DNA of 64,000 nt from Chitinophagales bacterium. Lineage in GTDB: Bacteria; Bacteroidota; Bacteroidia; Chitinophagales; LD1. A program made the position numbers and the translations under genes. The notes beneath the pieces were generated by a model. That model had not been told where the DNA came from. It did not search any database and saw nothing but the letters and a program-made list of their open reading frames with translations. The stretch is from contig JAHBTS010000001.1 in NCBI GenBank assembly GCA_019638515.1, forward strand, positions 715,101 through 779,100, in the 5' to 3' direction. Shown here piece by piece: positions 54,434-64,000 of this stretch (position 1 is the stretch's first letter; every line of letters begins with the position of its first letter).

Positions 54434-55942
54434 ATGCCTCAACAAAATATAATTTGTAAAAAACCGACTACTCAACATCAAAATATGCCGATGAAACTTT
54501 TATCTGTGCTTACTGCTGTTTTATGGAGTGCAATTGCCATTGCACAACAGCCCGAATTTGTAAAGGCATTTTCACTGCAAGATGCCATACAGTACGCAAT
54601 AAAAAATAACTACGATGCCCAAAATGCAGCCTTAGAAATAAATAAAGCAAAATGGAGAAACTGGGAGATAAAATCAGTTGGATTGCCTACAATTTCTGCC
54701 AATGTAGATTATACCTACTACTTTAAGCAGCCAATTTTTCCCGCAGCAGAGAAGTTGTTTAACGACCCCAATAGCCCCACCACACAAGTGTTTGGATACC
54801 TATCTCAATCCGATCCGGTTATTAGAAAAATACTGTACGATTATGCTGTAAACAGTAAAGACGCAAAAATAAGTTTTGTTCTTCCGCACAATATTTCAAC
54901 CGGACTCACCATTAGCCAGCTGTTGCTAGATGGACGGTATTTTATTGGCTTGAAGGCTACCCGCGATTTTATGAAAGTGGCACGTCTGCAAAAAGATATG
55001 AGCGACCAAGATGTGCGCTATAATGTAATGAAAGCATACTACCAAGCACAAGCTGCAAACGAAAGCAAGCAGTATTTAAACGAAGTAAAAGTATTGGTAG
55101 AAAAACTAACCAACGATACCCGTAAAATATATAAAGAAGGCTTAACCGAAGAGCTAGATGTAAACCGGTTAGAATTAGCCCTTAGTAATCTAGAAAGCCA
55201 AATAAACACTACTGATAAATTAGCACAAGTAGCCGTGGCCAACCTAAAATTTCAGATGGGTTTGAATCTTACCGATGACATTATACTCACCGATAAAATA
55301 GACGATTTGCGTGCTAAAATGGATCCAAGTATTGTAGCAAGTTTCGACCCGGGAAAAAGAATAGAATATCAATTGCTCGATGTAGCAACGCGTGTTCGCC
55401 ATTACGATGTGCAGCAGCGCAGAAGCGGTCATTTCCCTTCATTGGTAGCATTCTTAAACTATGGATGGCAAGCACAAGTAAATAAGTTCGGAGATTTCTT
55501 TAAGTCGAGCGAAACTACCTTCCCCGATGGAGATGTGCGCAAACGCAGTAGTTGGTTCGAATCCGGCATTGTAGGCTTAAAATTAAACATCCCAATTTTC
55601 GATAGTGGTAACAAAATGGCAAGCGTACAGCAAGCAAAAGTGGACGAGCAAAAACATAAAAACGATTTCGAAAAGTTTAAGCAAGCAAGCGCCTTGCAAT
55701 TCGAAAGCGCGCAGGCATTCTTTGTGCAAGCATTAAACGAAGAGCAATACTCCAAAAAGAGTGTGGAGTTAAGTCGAAAAATATATACTAAAACCAATGT
55801 AAAATTTAAAGAAGGTATTGGCAATAGCTTTGAATTAGTACAGGCACAGCAAGAGCTTATTCAAAGCCAGTTGAAGTTTATACAAGCCCAATTGAACTTG
55901 CTAAATACTAAAGCAGATTTAGATAAAGCCATAGGAAAATAA
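54434..55942 (+). CDS. TolC-family outer-membrane efflux protein
   Basis: About 500 residues. Export signal: 'MPMKLLSVLTAVLWSAIAIAQ', which would favour a start at 54485; the frame is open from an ATG at 54434, 10 bases after the regulator. The mature part is the usual TolC repeat of coiled helices and strands: 'FSLQDAIQYAIKNNYDAQNAALEI' (first helix), 'GLTISQLLLDGRYF', and a second half with 'FNVKFKEGIGNSFELVQAQQELIQSQ'-type helix (here TNVKFKEGIGNSF). It should form a trimeric channel for the adaptor and RND pump encoded next. Confidence 0.9.
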   Translation: MPQQNIICKKPTTQHQNMPMKLLSVLTAVLWSAIAIAQQPEFVKAFSLQDAIQYAIKNNYDAQNAALEINKAKWRNWEIKSVGLPTISANVDYTYYFKQPIFPAAEKLFNDPNSPTTQVFGYLSQSDPVIRKILYDYAVNSKDAKISFVLPHNISTGLTISQLLLDGRYFIGLKATRDFMKVARLQKDMSDQDVRYNVMKAYYQAQAANESKQYLNEVKVLVEKLTNDTRKIYKEGLTEELDVNRLELALSNLESQINTTDKLAQVAVANLKFQMGLNLTDDIILTDKIDDLRAKMDPSIVASFDPGKRIEYQLLDVATRVRHYDVQQRRSGHFPSLVAFLNYGWQAQVNKFGDFFKSSETTFPDGDVRKRSSWFESGIVGLKLNIPIFDSGNKMASVQQAKVDEQKHKNDFEKFKQASALQFESAQAFFVQALNEEQYSKKSVELSRKIYTKTNVKFKEGIGNSFELVQAQQELIQSQLKFIQAQLNLLNTKADLDKAIGK

Positions 55943-56007
55943 GAAGTGATAAAAACAAAAGCACTCTTTCAATACAAAAAAACATTCATCTTAAACGCAT
56001 TCAATAA

Positions 56008-57159
56008 ATGAAAAAAATACACACTATTGTAGCTGCAGCACTGGTTCTTTCAATTGTAGTTTCTGCTTGTGGCGGAGGCGAAGCAAAAGGTCTTGCAGGG
56101 AAGAAAAAGCAATTGAGCGAAGCAAAAACACAGCTTAAAGAATTGCAAACAAAAGTTGCTGCCCTCGAAAAAGAAATTTCAAAATTAGATACCTCATTCC
56201 ATGCCGAACAAAAAGTGAAATTGGTAAAAGCCGATACACTAAAACCATCGGAATTTAAGCACTTTATTGAAGTACAAGGAACCGTAGATGCCGATGAAAA
56301 CGTATTGGCAATAAACCAAATGCCAGGCATCGTTACGGCAATATATGTAAAACCTGGAGATAGAGTAACCAAAGGCCAAGTACTTGCCACTACCGATGGC
56401 AGCGCTTACGAAAGAGGTGTAGAAGCCTTGCAAACAGGCCTAGATTTAGCTACTACCGCGTATGAAAAGCAAAAACGCCTGTGGGAACAAAATATAGGCA
56501 GCGAAATTCAATACCTCCAAGCCAAAACTCAAAAAGAAACAATGGAAAAGCAATTGAAAGCTCAAGTAGCCCAATTGGAAATGACCAAAGTAAAATCTCC
56601 CATAAACGGCACCGTAGATGAAGTGCGCCTTAAACTGGGCGATATGGCAGCGCCAAGCCAGGCAATGCCGGGAATTAGAATTATCAATACATCTAAACTT
56701 ACACTTAAAGCTAAGCTAAGCGATGCCTATATTGGCAGGGTGCGCCAGGGAGATATTGTAAATGTGTTTTTCCCCGATTTAAGCAAAACAGTAGCTTCAA
56801 AAATCTCTTATGCAGGGCAAGTGGTAAACCCAACCGGAAGAACCTTTAATGTTGAAACAGGATTAAGCAATGCCAATGGCGAATTAGCTGCAAATATGCT
56901 TGCCAAACTTTTAATTAACGATGAAGTGTTGAAGGATGTTTTAGTAGTTCCTTCTAATGTGGTGCAGCGCTCAGCCGAAGGTATTTATGTATTGGTAGCA
57001 GCGGAGGAAAGCGGCAAAACCGTAGCACGTAAAAAGGCCGTTAAAACCGGCAGTGAATACAACGGGCAAACCGTAATTACCAATGGATTAAATGCGGGCG
57101 ATCGCATCATTACATTCGGCTTTAGCGAAGTAGTAGATGGGCAACCAATAGCATTTTAA
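56008..57159 (+). CDS. RND efflux periplasmic adaptor (lipoprotein)
   Basis: A 383-residue protein with a lipoprotein signal (lipid Cys21 after VVSA). Residues about 28-60 are a coiled coil not usual in AcrA-like adaptors. Then come a lipoyl domain ('VQGTVDADENVLAINQMPGIVTAIYVKPGDRVTKGQVLA'-type, here with GIVTAIYVKPGDRV), a helical hairpin, the second lipoyl half 'VKSPINGTVDEV' and the barrel and membrane-proximal domains. It bridges TolC and the pump. It follows the TolC gene by 65 bases. Confidence 0.92.
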   Translation: MKKIHTIVAAALVLSIVVSACGGGEAKGLAGKKKQLSEAKTQLKELQTKVAALEKEISKLDTSFHAEQKVKLVKADTLKPSEFKHFIEVQGTVDADENVLAINQMPGIVTAIYVKPGDRVTKGQVLATTDGSAYERGVEALQTGLDLATTAYEKQKRLWEQNIGSEIQYLQAKTQKETMEKQLKAQVAQLEMTKVKSPINGTVDEVRLKLGDMAAPSQAMPGIRIINTSKLTLKAKLSDAYIGRVRQGDIVNVFFPDLSKTVASKISYAGQVVNPTGRTFNVETGLSNANGELAANMLAKLLINDEVLKDVLVVPSNVVQRSAEGIYVLVAAEESGKTVARKKAVKTGSEYNGQTVITNGLNAGDRIITFGFSEVVDGQPIAF

Positions 57160-57223
57160 TTTTTTCAAGAACTACTTGCACACCTTGAGTGCCAAATAAA
57201 TACACTCTCCAAAAAGAAAACTA

Positions 57224-60200
57224 ATGAATACCGAGCGCTTAAAAGAACTGAGTTTTACCAGTTGGTGTATCAATAACCGCACTGCGGTGTATGTATTCAC
57301 CATCATTATATCTTTAATTGGCTTTAGCACCTACCAAGGTTTGCCAAAAGAACTATTCCCCGATGTAGTGGTGCCAACCATTTCGGTGGCAACTATTTAT
57401 CCCGGAGCAACTCCTCAGGATATAGAAAACCTTATTACAAAGCCATTAGAGAAGCAATTGAAATCTATAAATGGCGTAAAGAAAATCACCAGCAATTCCA
57501 TTAGCGATTTCTCCTTGATTATAGCAGAGTTTAATACCAATTTAGACCCAACTGTATGTAAGCAAAAAGTAAGCGATGCAGTAGATAAAGGGAAAAAAGA
57601 TTTGCCTACCGATTTAGATAACGACCCTCAAATTCAGGAGTTTGATATTTCTGAATTGCCAATTATGAATATCAACTTGGCGGGCGATTTACCGTTGGAT
57701 CAAATTAAAAAGTATGGCGAAGACTTGCAAGATAAAATTGAGTCGCTAAAAGAAATAACTCGTGTAGATATTGTGGGCGGACTAACGCGCGAAATACAAA
57801 TAAACGTGGATTTGTATAAGATGACAGCCGCAGGTATCACCTTCATGGATATAGAAAATGCAGTGAAGCGCGAAAATATGAATATAAGTGGAGGCGAAGT
57901 ACGCGTAGGTGAATTGCGCAGAAACATACGTGTGCGTGGAGAATTTCGCGACCCAAAACTATTGGAAGACATTGTTATCCGCTCGTTTATGGGCAATACC
58001 GTGTTTCTAAAAGACTTTGCGAAAATTGAAGATGGGTTTAAAGAAAGACAAGATTTTGCACGTTTAGATCATAAACCCGTAGTTACCCTGAATGTAATTA
58101 AGCGAAGTGGCGAAAACCTAATTCATGCTACCGACCAAATTTATGAAATAATAGACGACTATAAGGCCAACCGCTTTCCGCAAGGTTTGCACGTAAAAGT
58201 TACAGGCGATACTTCCGATAATACCAGAATTCAATTACACGACTTATTAAATACCGTAATTCTCGGATTTATTTTTGTGGTGTTTGTACTCATGTTTTTC
58301 ATGGGCTTTACCAATGCCGTATTTGTGGGTTTAAGTGTGCCACTTTCTTGTTTAGTAGCCTTTATTTTAATGCCGGGCTTAGGTATGACCATGAATGTGA
58401 TGGTACTGTTCTCGCTATTGCTGGCACTCGGTATTATTGTGGACGATGCCATTGTGGTAATTGAAAATACCCACCGTATTTTTAATAAGTATGAGTTTAA
58501 AATTGAACAAGCCGCTAAGTATGCAGCAGGAGAGGTATTTATTCCTGTTTTAGCAGGTACGCTTACTACATTGGCACCTTTCTTTCCATTGTTGTTTTGG
58601 CCGGGTATTGTAGGTAAGTTTATGAAAAACCTACCGGTTACACTTATTCTTACTTTAGGTGCTTCACTCTTTGTAGCCTTTGTAATGAACCCTGTTTTTG
58701 CAGCTTCATTCATGAAGAAAGACGACCACAGCGCACCATCTAGATTGAAAGATTACTACAGAATAATAATAGTGTTGGCAGTAGTAGCACTTATTGGCTA
58801 TGCAACCCAGCATTTCGGTTTGGGTAATTTATCGGTATTTTTTATACTGTTGATATTGCTATACCATTTTGTAATTCACCATAGCATTATTGCTTGGCAA
58901 ACTAAAATATGGCCACGCTTTATTGCTGCATATAAATCGTTACTGCATGTTTTAATTGAAGGAAAAAGACCGGTAGCAGTATTGCTTGGTACTTTAATTG
59001 CACTTGTGTTAAGTTGGGTAGCATTCATAGCTTCAAAGCCCGTAATTCAATTTTTCCCAAGTGGAGAGCCAAACTTTGTGTATGTATATGTGTTGTTGCC
59101 GCAAGGTACCGATGCCATTGTTACCGATAGCATTACAATGGGCATCGAAAAGCGTGTGTACGATGTAATTGGTGAAAATAATCCCGATGTAACTTCGGTA
59201 ATTACCAATGTAGGTTTAGGTGCTGGCGATCCGCAAAATCCCGATAGAGTGCCAACACCAAACAAATCGAAGGTAACAGTAGCATTTAAGAAATATGCCG
59301 AGCGCAGCGATCCGCACACCTCCAAATGGTTAAAAGCAATTCGCGAAGAGTTTAAGAAAAGAGGAGTGGAAGGCGCCACTATTTCGGTAGAGCCTGAGCG
59401 CAATGGTCCACCGGTGGGTAAGCCAATAAATATTGAAATTTCAGGTGATGATTTTGAAGTATTGGAGCCACTGAGCAAACAAGTAAAAGCTACTATAGAA
59501 AAAGCAGGAGTAGAGGGAATTGATGAACTGAAAAGCGATTTGCAAATAAGCAAACCGGAAATTATTCTTGAAATAGACCGTGAAAAAGCACAGCGCGAAG
59601 GTATTTCGTTGGCACAAATAGCCGTAGAAATTAGAACAGCACTCTTTGGAAAAGAAGCAAGTAAGTTTCGTGATGATAACGAAGATGCGCCTATTATGAT
59701 TCGCTTAGAAGAAAAGTACCGTCAAAAAGCAGAAGAATTGATGAATATAAACATCTCATTCTTTGATATGACAATGGGGCAATTTAAGCAAATTCCGGTA
59801 GCATCATTGGCTAAATTGAAATACGATAACTCCATCAGTACTATTAACCGTAAAAATCAAAAACGTGTAATTACTGTTTCCAGCGATGTTACCGAAGGTT
59901 TTTCTGCCAATGAAATTGTACCGCAAATTGAAGAACTGGTTGCCAATATGGATATTCCGGAAGGCTACGAAATTAAACTTACCGGGGAGCAAGAACAGCA
60001 ACAAGAAACCGGAAGATTTTTAGGTGTAGCTTTCGGGGGAGCTTTAGCACTTATGTTTTTAATATTGGTTACACAGTTTAATAGTGTAGCTAAGCCAATT
60101 ATTATTGGCTCAACTGTATTGTTCTCACTTATTGGTGTTGCCTTAGGATTCACCATCTTTAGAATGCCGTTTAGTGTGGTAATGACGGGAGTAGGTGTAT

Positions 60201-60580
60201 TCTCGCTTGCCGGTATTGTAATACGAAATGGTATTTTGCTTATAGAATTTATTGATGAGTTGAGGCAGCGCGGTTATAGCGTTATTGAAGCAGTAGTTGA
60301 AGGTGGCGCTACCAGAATGACACCCGTAATTCTTACAGCATCGGCTGCAATACTTGGCTTAATTCCGTTAGCAATAGGTTTAAATATGGATTTTGCTACA
60401 CTGTTTAGTGAGTTCGATCCTAAATTTTATATCGGTGGCGATAATGTTTCTTTCTGGGGTCCATTAGCTTGGACAATGGTGTATGGCCTAGTAGTTGCCA
60501 CATTCTTAACCTTATTGGTAGTGCCTTGTATGTATATTTTGGGCTATAACTTGCGTGAACGCTTTGCAAAGAAAGCATAA
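57224..60580 (+). CDS. RND-family efflux permease (HAE1/AcrB type)
   Basis: A 1118-residue inner-membrane pump, with about 12 helices in two halves and two large periplasmic loops. The proton-relay Asp pair is D407-D408 in 'LGIIVDDAIVVIEN', at the same positions as in AcrB; 'FPSGEPNFVYVYVLLP' begins the second loop. The second membrane half has 'VGVFSLAGIVIRNGILLIEF' and 'GATRMTPVILTASAAILGLIPLA'. It is somewhat longer than AcrB (about 1050). Export of drugs, lipids or metabolites in exchange for protons; substrate unknown. A terminator follows. Confidence 0.93.
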   Translation: MNTERLKELSFTSWCINNRTAVYVFTIIISLIGFSTYQGLPKELFPDVVVPTISVATIYPGATPQDIENLITKPLEKQLKSINGVKKITSNSISDFSLIIAEFNTNLDPTVCKQKVSDAVDKGKKDLPTDLDNDPQIQEFDISELPIMNINLAGDLPLDQIKKYGEDLQDKIESLKEITRVDIVGGLTREIQINVDLYKMTAAGITFMDIENAVKRENMNISGGEVRVGELRRNIRVRGEFRDPKLLEDIVIRSFMGNTVFLKDFAKIEDGFKERQDFARLDHKPVVTLNVIKRSGENLIHATDQIYEIIDDYKANRFPQGLHVKVTGDTSDNTRIQLHDLLNTVILGFIFVVFVLMFFMGFTNAVFVGLSVPLSCLVAFILMPGLGMTMNVMVLFSLLLALGIIVDDAIVVIENTHRIFNKYEFKIEQAAKYAAGEVFIPVLAGTLTTLAPFFPLLFWPGIVGKFMKNLPVTLILTLGASLFVAFVMNPVFAASFMKKDDHSAPSRLKDYYRIIIVLAVVALIGYATQHFGLGNLSVFFILLILLYHFVIHHSIIAWQTKIWPRFIAAYKSLLHVLIEGKRPVAVLLGTLIALVLSWVAFIASKPVIQFFPSGEPNFVYVYVLLPQGTDAIVTDSITMGIEKRVYDVIGENNPDVTSVITNVGLGAGDPQNPDRVPTPNKSKVTVAFKKYAERSDPHTSKWLKAIREEFKKRGVEGATISVEPERNGPPVGKPINIEISGDDFEVLEPLSKQVKATIEKAGVEGIDELKSDLQISKPEIILEIDREKAQREGISLAQIAVEIRTALFGKEASKFRDDNEDAPIMIRLEEKYRQKAEELMNINISFFDMTMGQFKQIPVASLAKLKYDNSISTINRKNQKRVITVSSDVTEGFSANEIVPQIEELVANMDIPEGYEIKLTGEQEQQQETGRFLGVAFGGALALMFLILVTQFNSVAKPIIIGSTVLFSLIGVALGFTIFRMPFSVVMTGVGVFSLAGIVIRNGILLIEFIDELRQRGYSVIEAVVEGGATRMTPVILTASAAILGLIPLAIGLNMDFATLFSEFDPKFYIGGDNVSFWGPLAWTMVYGLVVATFLTLLVVPCMYILGYNLRERFAKKA

Positions 60581-60606
60581 CCATTTATAGGCATGTCTTG
60601 TTAAAG

Positions 60607-60642
60607 AAACCCCTAAGGTGTATTTTTACATCTTAGGGGTTT
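60607..60642 (+). terminator. Terminator of the efflux operon
   Basis: Stem AAACCCCTAAG / CTTAGGGGTTT (11 bp), extended by four weaker pairs, followed by T-rich sequence. Confidence 0.9.
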
Positions 60643-60880
60643 TTGTTTCTTTGGATAGTTTAGGAGGTTTAATCTTATTACTTTAAATGCAAGCTAAGTA
60701 AAACGTCTTACTAAATGGAATGAAACAATTGTTTCAGAATTGCGTAAAACGTGTAGAAAAATGCACAAAAAGTGTGTAATTTTTAAAACAGTTTCTTTTT
60801 TCAGTATTAACTTAACGCCTCTTTCAACAATTGTATAAATTGCTAGTTTCCTTTGTTTTTTATGTATTTCCAATTTTTTT

Positions 60881-60910
60881 TTGTTAAAAATTGATATTTG
60901 TATAATTTGG
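60881..60910 (+). promoter_or_regulatory. Promoter of the final gene (candidate)
   Basis: TTG (60881-60883), 19 bases, TAATTTGG (60903-60910), close to TAnnTTTG. The ATG is about 47 bases on. Confidence 0.45.
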
Positions 60911-60957
60911 CACAGTTTTAGTTATATTAGTTTTAGTTCTGAACCTAAATTAAAATT

Positions 60958-63900
60958 ATGATGAAAATTTCTACTCGTTCAATTGCTACTGTAAGGATGG
61001 CAATCCTTGTATGCTTGTTGCAGATACTTGCAGGTTTCTCTGAAGTGTATGCACAATGTTGGAATGCTAGTTGGAGTAGTGGTGCTGCTCAATATCATGG
61101 AGCACTTACTTCGTGCAGTAATACTACCATAAGGAGTTCAAATTTGGCAAGTACCTGCTATAACCAGTGGGATTGTGTGTATGGTACCAACTATACTTTT
61201 ACTGCAAGTGGCGGTTTTGTGAGTGGCAGTACTGTATGGACTTATTTTGAATTTACCGGGTCTGTTTGGCAGCCAAGATTAAGTGGAACCGGAGGCACAG
61301 CCAATATAACCTCTACTATCAATAGCCCCAGTGGAGGTGGATGGGGGCTAATTGTATTTTATTACAACTCAAGTTGCCCGCCAACATGGCATTCCGGTTC
61401 TGCAACATTGCAGTATAGAGTAAATTCGCAGGCATCACCAACAATAAATAATTCATCTAATATTACAGTTTGCGCAGGTAGCGCAGCATCGTATTCTGTT
61501 TCGGGTAATTGTAATTATCCGCTCACGAGAACTGCCGGCCCGGCAAGCGGTGCTGCGGCAGCCTTGGGAACTACTACTGTTACTCATGCTACCCAGTATG
61601 CTCGTGGCGATGGAGGTTACTTTTGGTGGAATCCGGGAGCTACCAACCAGCAAATAGCATTGGCGGCTTGTGAGGCAACTTATGGTGCCGGCAATTGCTC
61701 TGCAGGTTCATGTGGTAACTTTACATATTATTACCGCACGGCAGCAGGGAGTTGTGATTGTGCAAAAGCTATTGGCGAGTTAGAGTTTATTTATAGTAAT
61801 ACCGGCTATACTACCATTGGGCAGGATTATGGTGGAGGTCCGGCTTCAGTTCCTACAATTTCTGCCGGAGCTACTTCTGGTGCAGGGCCGTTTGTACGTA
61901 GAAAAGGATGGGCCGACTGCTCCCAACCTTCTACTTGGCAATTGGTTCAACCTAATTTGCGCTCTTATGGAGGTACTACTGCTAGTTTTACCATAACGGG
62001 ATTACCAGCGGCCAGTGCAGGTACAGTAACCGCAGGCACAACCCCACAATGTATAGGCGGCTCAACCACCTATACAGTATCTGGTGTAGAGTTGGGCGGA
62101 GGCAGTGGCGCATGGAGCAGCAGCAATGGCTCCGTAGCCACGGTAAACCCAAGCACAGGATTAGTAACAGCAGTAGGCGCGGGCACATGTAATATAGTAT
62201 ATACCGTAACAGGCGGTTGTGGCGGCACTAAGACAGCAAGTAAACCATATACCGTAACACCAACAGCCAATGCAGGCACAGTAACAGCCGGCACAAGCCC
62301 ACAATGTATAGGCGGCACAACCACCTATACAGTATCAGGTGTAGTATTGGGAGGAGGCATAGGCGCATGGAGCAGCAGCAATGGCTCCGTAGCCACGGTA
62401 AACCCAAGCACAGGATTAGTAACAGCAGTAGGCGCGGGCACATGTAATATAGTATATACCGTAACAGGCGGCTGTGGCGGCACTAAGACATCAAGTGCGT
62501 CATATACCGTAACACCTGATCGTACAGTAGGCACAGCGTCATCTTCACCAACCGTATGTATCAATACATCAATGACGAGTGTAACCCATACAACAACAGG
62601 AGTAACCGGAATAGGAAGTTCAGCTGGTTTGCCGGCAGGCGTAGCAGCGAGCTATGCATCCAATACAATAACGATAAGCGGTACACCAACAGCAAGCGGT
62701 ACCTTTAATTATACCATAACGCCAACAGGTTGTGGGAGTGCAACTGCCACAGGTACCATCACCGTAAATGCAGCTCCGGTTGCTTATATTATACCACGCG
62801 GTGGAGATTCTGTTGGTTGTACTAACGATGAGTTTGTACTAGAAACTTCTGTAAGTGGAGGTGGAGGTGGTTCTCCAAGTTACCAATGGTATGAGTATGA
62901 TTTTGGTACTAGTTCATACACTCTTATTAGTGGCGCTACCAACGATACATTTAAAACAGCTCCTCTTACCAACCCTAGTGGTTCACTTAATAAAATATAC
63001 AGGTATAAAGTTGAGTATAATGTAAGTGGTTCCGGCTGTACAACAGGAATGGATGAGGTTGATATAACAATATTGCCAACACCATCGCTTACGAGCACTA
63101 TGGAAGATTGTGCAGGTACAGCAAGTGGCGGTGAGTGGGATTATGTTTACACTACTGCGACATTGGGTTCTGGTCCATATTCTGTAGCAGATAGCACCGG
63201 AGGTTCAGTTGTAGTGTTTGCTTCTCCTGGTGATGTGTTAAAGATATTTAGAGTGCCAATGGGAACCGGAAGTCATAACTTTGCAGTTACCGATGCCAAT
63301 GGCTGCATGGCTGTATCAACATTGAGTGCCAATGCATCGCTGCCAAATACATTGCCTAACACTGGTAGTGCAGGAAATGCAGCGGGGCAATGTATATTAA
63401 AAGGCTTCAACGAGTGGGTACACATTAGAAAGCAGTTTTCTGCAAGTGAAGTAATAGCTTCTGTGAAAGATAATGGTGTAGATTTAGGAACAGTAACAGT
63501 AGAGTCTTATAGAGAAGCTACTTCGCCAACAGTGCCTAATAGCGGTGCAGTTTGTGTAGGTACTCCGGCTGCTGCCATGCGCAGGCACTTTGTAGTGAAA
63601 TCTGGCTCTTATTCAGATCCAAGTGTAAAATTTCAAGATGGAGGTGGCAATCCAACCGATGTATCGCTGCGCTTATACTTTAGCCAAGACGATTTTGATA
63701 CTTTGGTTGCCAATACTGCTGCTAACAATGTATCGGGTAACAGATGCACCGAAGATGATGATATTACCAGTATGAATGCTTTGTACTTAACCAAGTATTC
63801 AGATTATGCTTTGTTGGGTAATGAGGATGGCGATTATTTGAATAACTCAACCAATAGTGCTTATTACCGAGTATTTAATGTAGGCAACATCACCAATCCA

Positions 63901-64000
63901 ATGCTAATTAAGCAAAATGGTTTCGATACAATTTTTGGTACAACCGGTTCTACTTTCCATTATGCAGAATTGAACGTATCTGAGTTTAGCGAGTTGTGGT
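60958..64000 (+). CDS. Very large secreted protein with tandem Ig-like (BIG2-type) repeats, 5' part
   Basis: The frame stays open from the double ATG at 60958/60961 to the window end (1014 complete codons). Signal about 1-34 (ends SEVYAQ). The first 350 residues are Cys- and Ser-rich with 'CWNASWSSGAAQYHG'. Two copies of an 85-residue Ig-like unit follow, containing 'WSSSNGSVATVNPSTGLVTA' (BIG2 core), then a 'TISGTPTASGTFNYTIT' putative-Ig segment and PKD-like parts ('SYQWYEYDFG'). Such proteins in Bacteroidota are usually type IX cargo with a C-terminal sorting tail, but the end is outside the window. Probably a surface adhesin. Confidence 0.85.
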   Translation, partial: MMKISTRSIATVRMAILVCLLQILAGFSEVYAQCWNASWSSGAAQYHGALTSCSNTTIRSSNLASTCYNQWDCVYGTNYTFTASGGFVSGSTVWTYFEFTGSVWQPRLSGTGGTANITSTINSPSGGGWGLIVFYYNSSCPPTWHSGSATLQYRVNSQASPTINNSSNITVCAGSAASYSVSGNCNYPLTRTAGPASGAAAALGTTTVTHATQYARGDGGYFWWNPGATNQQIALAACEATYGAGNCSAGSCGNFTYYYRTAAGSCDCAKAIGELEFIYSNTGYTTIGQDYGGGPASVPTISAGATSGAGPFVRRKGWADCSQPSTWQLVQPNLRSYGGTTASFTITGLPAASAGTVTAGTTPQCIGGSTTYTVSGVELGGGSGAWSSSNGSVATVNPSTGLVTAVGAGTCNIVYTVTGGCGGTKTASKPYTVTPTANAGTVTAGTSPQCIGGTTTYTVSGVVLGGGIGAWSSSNGSVATVNPSTGLVTAVGAGTCNIVYTVTGGCGGTKTSSASYTVTPDRTVGTASSSPTVCINTSMTSVTHTTTGVTGIGSSAGLPAGVAASYASNTITISGTPTASGTFNYTITPTGCGSATATGTITVNAAPVAYIIPRGGDSVGCTNDEFVLETSVSGGGGGSPSYQWYEYDFGTSSYTLISGATNDTFKTAPLTNPSGSLNKIYRYKVEYNVSGSGCTTGMDEVDITILPTPSLTSTMEDCAGTASGGEWDYVYTTATLGSGPYSVADSTGGSVVVFASPGDVLKIFRVPMGTGSHNFAVTDANGCMAVSTLSANASLPNTLPNTGSAGNAAGQCILKGFNEWVHIRKQFSASEVIASVKDNGVDLGTVTVESYREATSPTVPNSGAVCVGTPAAAMRRHFVVKSGSYSDPSVKFQDGGGNPTDVSLRLYFSQDDFDTLVANTAANNVSGNRCTEDDDITSMNALYLTKYSDYALLGNEDGDYLNNSTNSAYYRVFNVGNITNPMLIKQNGFDTIFGTTGSTFHYAELNVSEFSELW
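62011..62520 (+). repeat. Two 255-bp tandem repeats coding Ig-like units
   Basis: The element ACAATGTATAGGCGGC occurs at 62046 and 62301, period 255 bases (85 codons). The stretch coding 'WSSSNGSVATVNPSTGLVTA' is almost identical in both copies, so the duplication is recent. Confidence 0.9.

Larger units (their letters stand above)
60581..60957. other. Intergenic region before the final gene
   Basis: 377 bases holding the efflux-operon terminator (60607-60642) and a promoter candidate (60881-60910). No frame supported. Confidence 0.6.

Noticed and set aside
61988..62564. Several minus-strand frames opposite the Ig-like repeats
   Set aside because: They repeat with the 255-bp period and mirror the plus-strand coding repeats.

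Overview
The window looks like a piece of a Bacteroidota chromosome, probably a Chitinophagales/Sphingobacteriia-type organism. The evidence is a PorP/SprF-type type IX secretion outer-membrane protein, a secreted protein with a type IX (Por) C-terminal sorting tail, many lipoproteins, moderately AT-rich DNA, and promoters of the Bacteroidota form TTG-N19-TAnnTTTG (cleanest before rpsC and before the collagen-like gene at 47786-49195). I cannot assign a genus. No tRNA, rRNA, CRISPR array, insertion sequence or prophage was seen.

Layout. 1-6746 (+) is the end of a surface-glycan operon: a truncated GT2, an O-acyltransferase, a GNAT acetyltransferase, a NodB-type deacetylase, another GT2 and two GT-B glycosyltransferases, with overlaps or gaps of a few bases. 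6753-20037 is mixed housekeeping: flavodoxin, NSUN/RsmF rRNA methyltransferase, lipoprotein, kdsB, NfeD-type membrane protease, LysM/DPBB protein, ligA, FAD oxidoreductase, YceI, mnmD and a large PIG-L deacetylase. 20135-24510 holds a tiny lipoprotein, an M1 metallopeptidase and the PorP/SprF protein. 24620-26552 (-) is rfbA, then a sugar-nucleotide epimerase, then a previously uncalled 38-residue Lys/Cys-rich protein almost touching the epimerase. 27660-30729 (+) is an unusual ribosomal operon, rpsC-rplP-rpmC-rpsQ-rplN-rplX followed directly by rpsD, with its own promoter and terminator. 30889-33806 (-) is the glyoxylate shunt (aceB then aceA), with an inverted/direct-repeat operator candidate upstream of aceB. 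cysQ and a DUF4412-like protein follow.

35417-51068 (-) is the most unusual region. It holds five large paralogous exported fibre proteins (called A to E here from left to right) plus a Gly-rich relative. Each starts with a Sec signal and an 'SGRVGIG' motif and is built from phage tail-fibre-like modules (repeats of the VGIGTxxPxxxLDVxG type, collagen-like Gly-X-Y stretches). B and C end in an intramolecular-chaperone (peptidase S74) domain plus coiled coil; A, D and E end in other tips. A and C share about 976 bp that look identical by eye and then diverge abruptly. D and E share their heads and diverge after a collagen segment. Behind C lies an orphan S74 C-terminus broken by two frameshifts. 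A, B and C have matching promoter sequences. The pattern (constant head, swappable tip, orphan tip fragment, conversion tract) resembles a diversifying surface-fibre locus.

51694-60580 (+) carries a type IX-sorted secreted protein with a strong terminator, then a TetR regulator-TolC-adaptor-RND efflux operon. 60958 to the window end is the start of a very large secreted protein with tandem 85-residue Ig-like repeats, cut by the window edge.
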